Shown one piece after another: positions 13,093 through 13,218 of a stretch of 13,218 bases of DNA. The stretch is from Clostridiales bacterium. GTDB taxonomy: Bacteria > Bacillota > Clostridia > Oscillospirales > CAG-382. The stretch's first letter is position 1. Each line of letters begins with the position of its first letter. The position numbers were made by a program, and so were the translations under genes. The stretch is taken from positions 1 to 13,218 of the forward strand of contig QAKH01000020.1 in the NCBI GenBank assembly GCA_003343885.1, in the 5' to 3' direction. Below the pieces are notes generated by a model. It saw only the letters and a program-made list of their open reading frames with translations, did not search any database and was not told the origin of the DNA.

Positions 13093-13218
13093 ATGGATAA
13101 AATTATACCACATTGTTGCCCTCGATGCAACTCTCATTCACTTTATAAATATGGCAAAGATAAATTTGGTAACCAAAAGTACCAATGCCGCATTTGTAAA
13201 CATCAATTTGCACCTGAT
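13093..13218 (+). CDS. Transposase with N-terminal zinc ribbon, fragment (cut by window edge)
   Basis: The frame starts at ATG 13093, with AAAGGAG upstream, and remains open for 42 codons to the edge. C9-x2-C12 and C32-x2-C35 form a zinc ribbon with the pattern 'CPRCNS..LYKYGKDKFGNQKYQC..C...F'. This opens DDE transposases of several IS families (IS1, IS1595 and related), where it helps bind the element's ends. The exact IS family cannot be settled without the catalytic domain. It points away from the fucO-like gene and suggests the IS left end lies within 12958-13005. Confidence 0.75.
   Translation, partial: MDKIIPHCCPRCNSHSLYKYGKDKFGNQKYQCRICKHQFAPD

Noticed and set aside
110..13112. The 11-mer ATTATACCACA occurs three times (110-120, 10673-10683, 13102-13112)
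   Set aside because: Two copies are the reverse complement of an extended -10 promoter and the third lies in a coding region. This is a common promoter sequence, not a repeat family or attachment site.

Overview
The window looks like a low-to-medium GC member of the Firmicutes, class Clostridia. The signs are strong AGGAGG-type ribosome sites, sigma-A promoters, GAAC-N4-GTTC (LexA-type) palindromes, a FucO-type dehydrogenase, and IS elements of the kinds common in gut Clostridia. The genus cannot be named from this sequence.

Layout: (1) 1-71 is the start of an IS30-family transposase running off the left edge. (2) 241-10701 is one apparently complete leftward transcription unit. It starts at a near-consensus promoter (10673-10701) embedded among three LexA-box-like palindromes and ends at an intrinsic terminator (241-273). 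In transcription order it encodes a small zinc-binding protein, terminase small and large subunits, portal, scaffold, a beta-rich decoration-type protein, the HK97-type major capsid protein, a small beta protein, a gp4-like connector, a gp10-like beta-propeller neck protein, and a helical protein of unknown role. The order follows the P22 head-and-neck cluster (3-2-1-8-5-4-10). (3) Rightward of the promoter are a possible small ORF and a DUF4886-type SGNH hydrolase. (4) A shared hairpin terminator separates that gene from a convergent lactaldehyde reductase (fucO-like). (5) The right edge holds the start of a second transposase with an N-terminal zinc ribbon.

How the parts fit: the terminase pair would cut and pump DNA through the portal into a shell built from coat and scaffold, trimmed by a decoration protein and closed by the connector and propeller proteins. 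The visible unit has no integrase, replication gene, repressor, lysis gene, tail fibre or tailspike, and no maturation protease. It is therefore a packaging-and-capsid cassette with its own, probably DNA-damage-responsive, promoter. Three readings are open: the late-gene block of a larger prophage cut up by IS elements, a capsid-encoding satellite, or a domesticated gene-transfer-agent-like particle. Sequence beyond both ends would decide between them.

The fucO-like gene is ordinary chromosomal metabolism (reduction of lactaldehyde from fucose or rhamnose breakdown to 1,2-propanediol), so the capsid cassette sits in or beside core chromosome.
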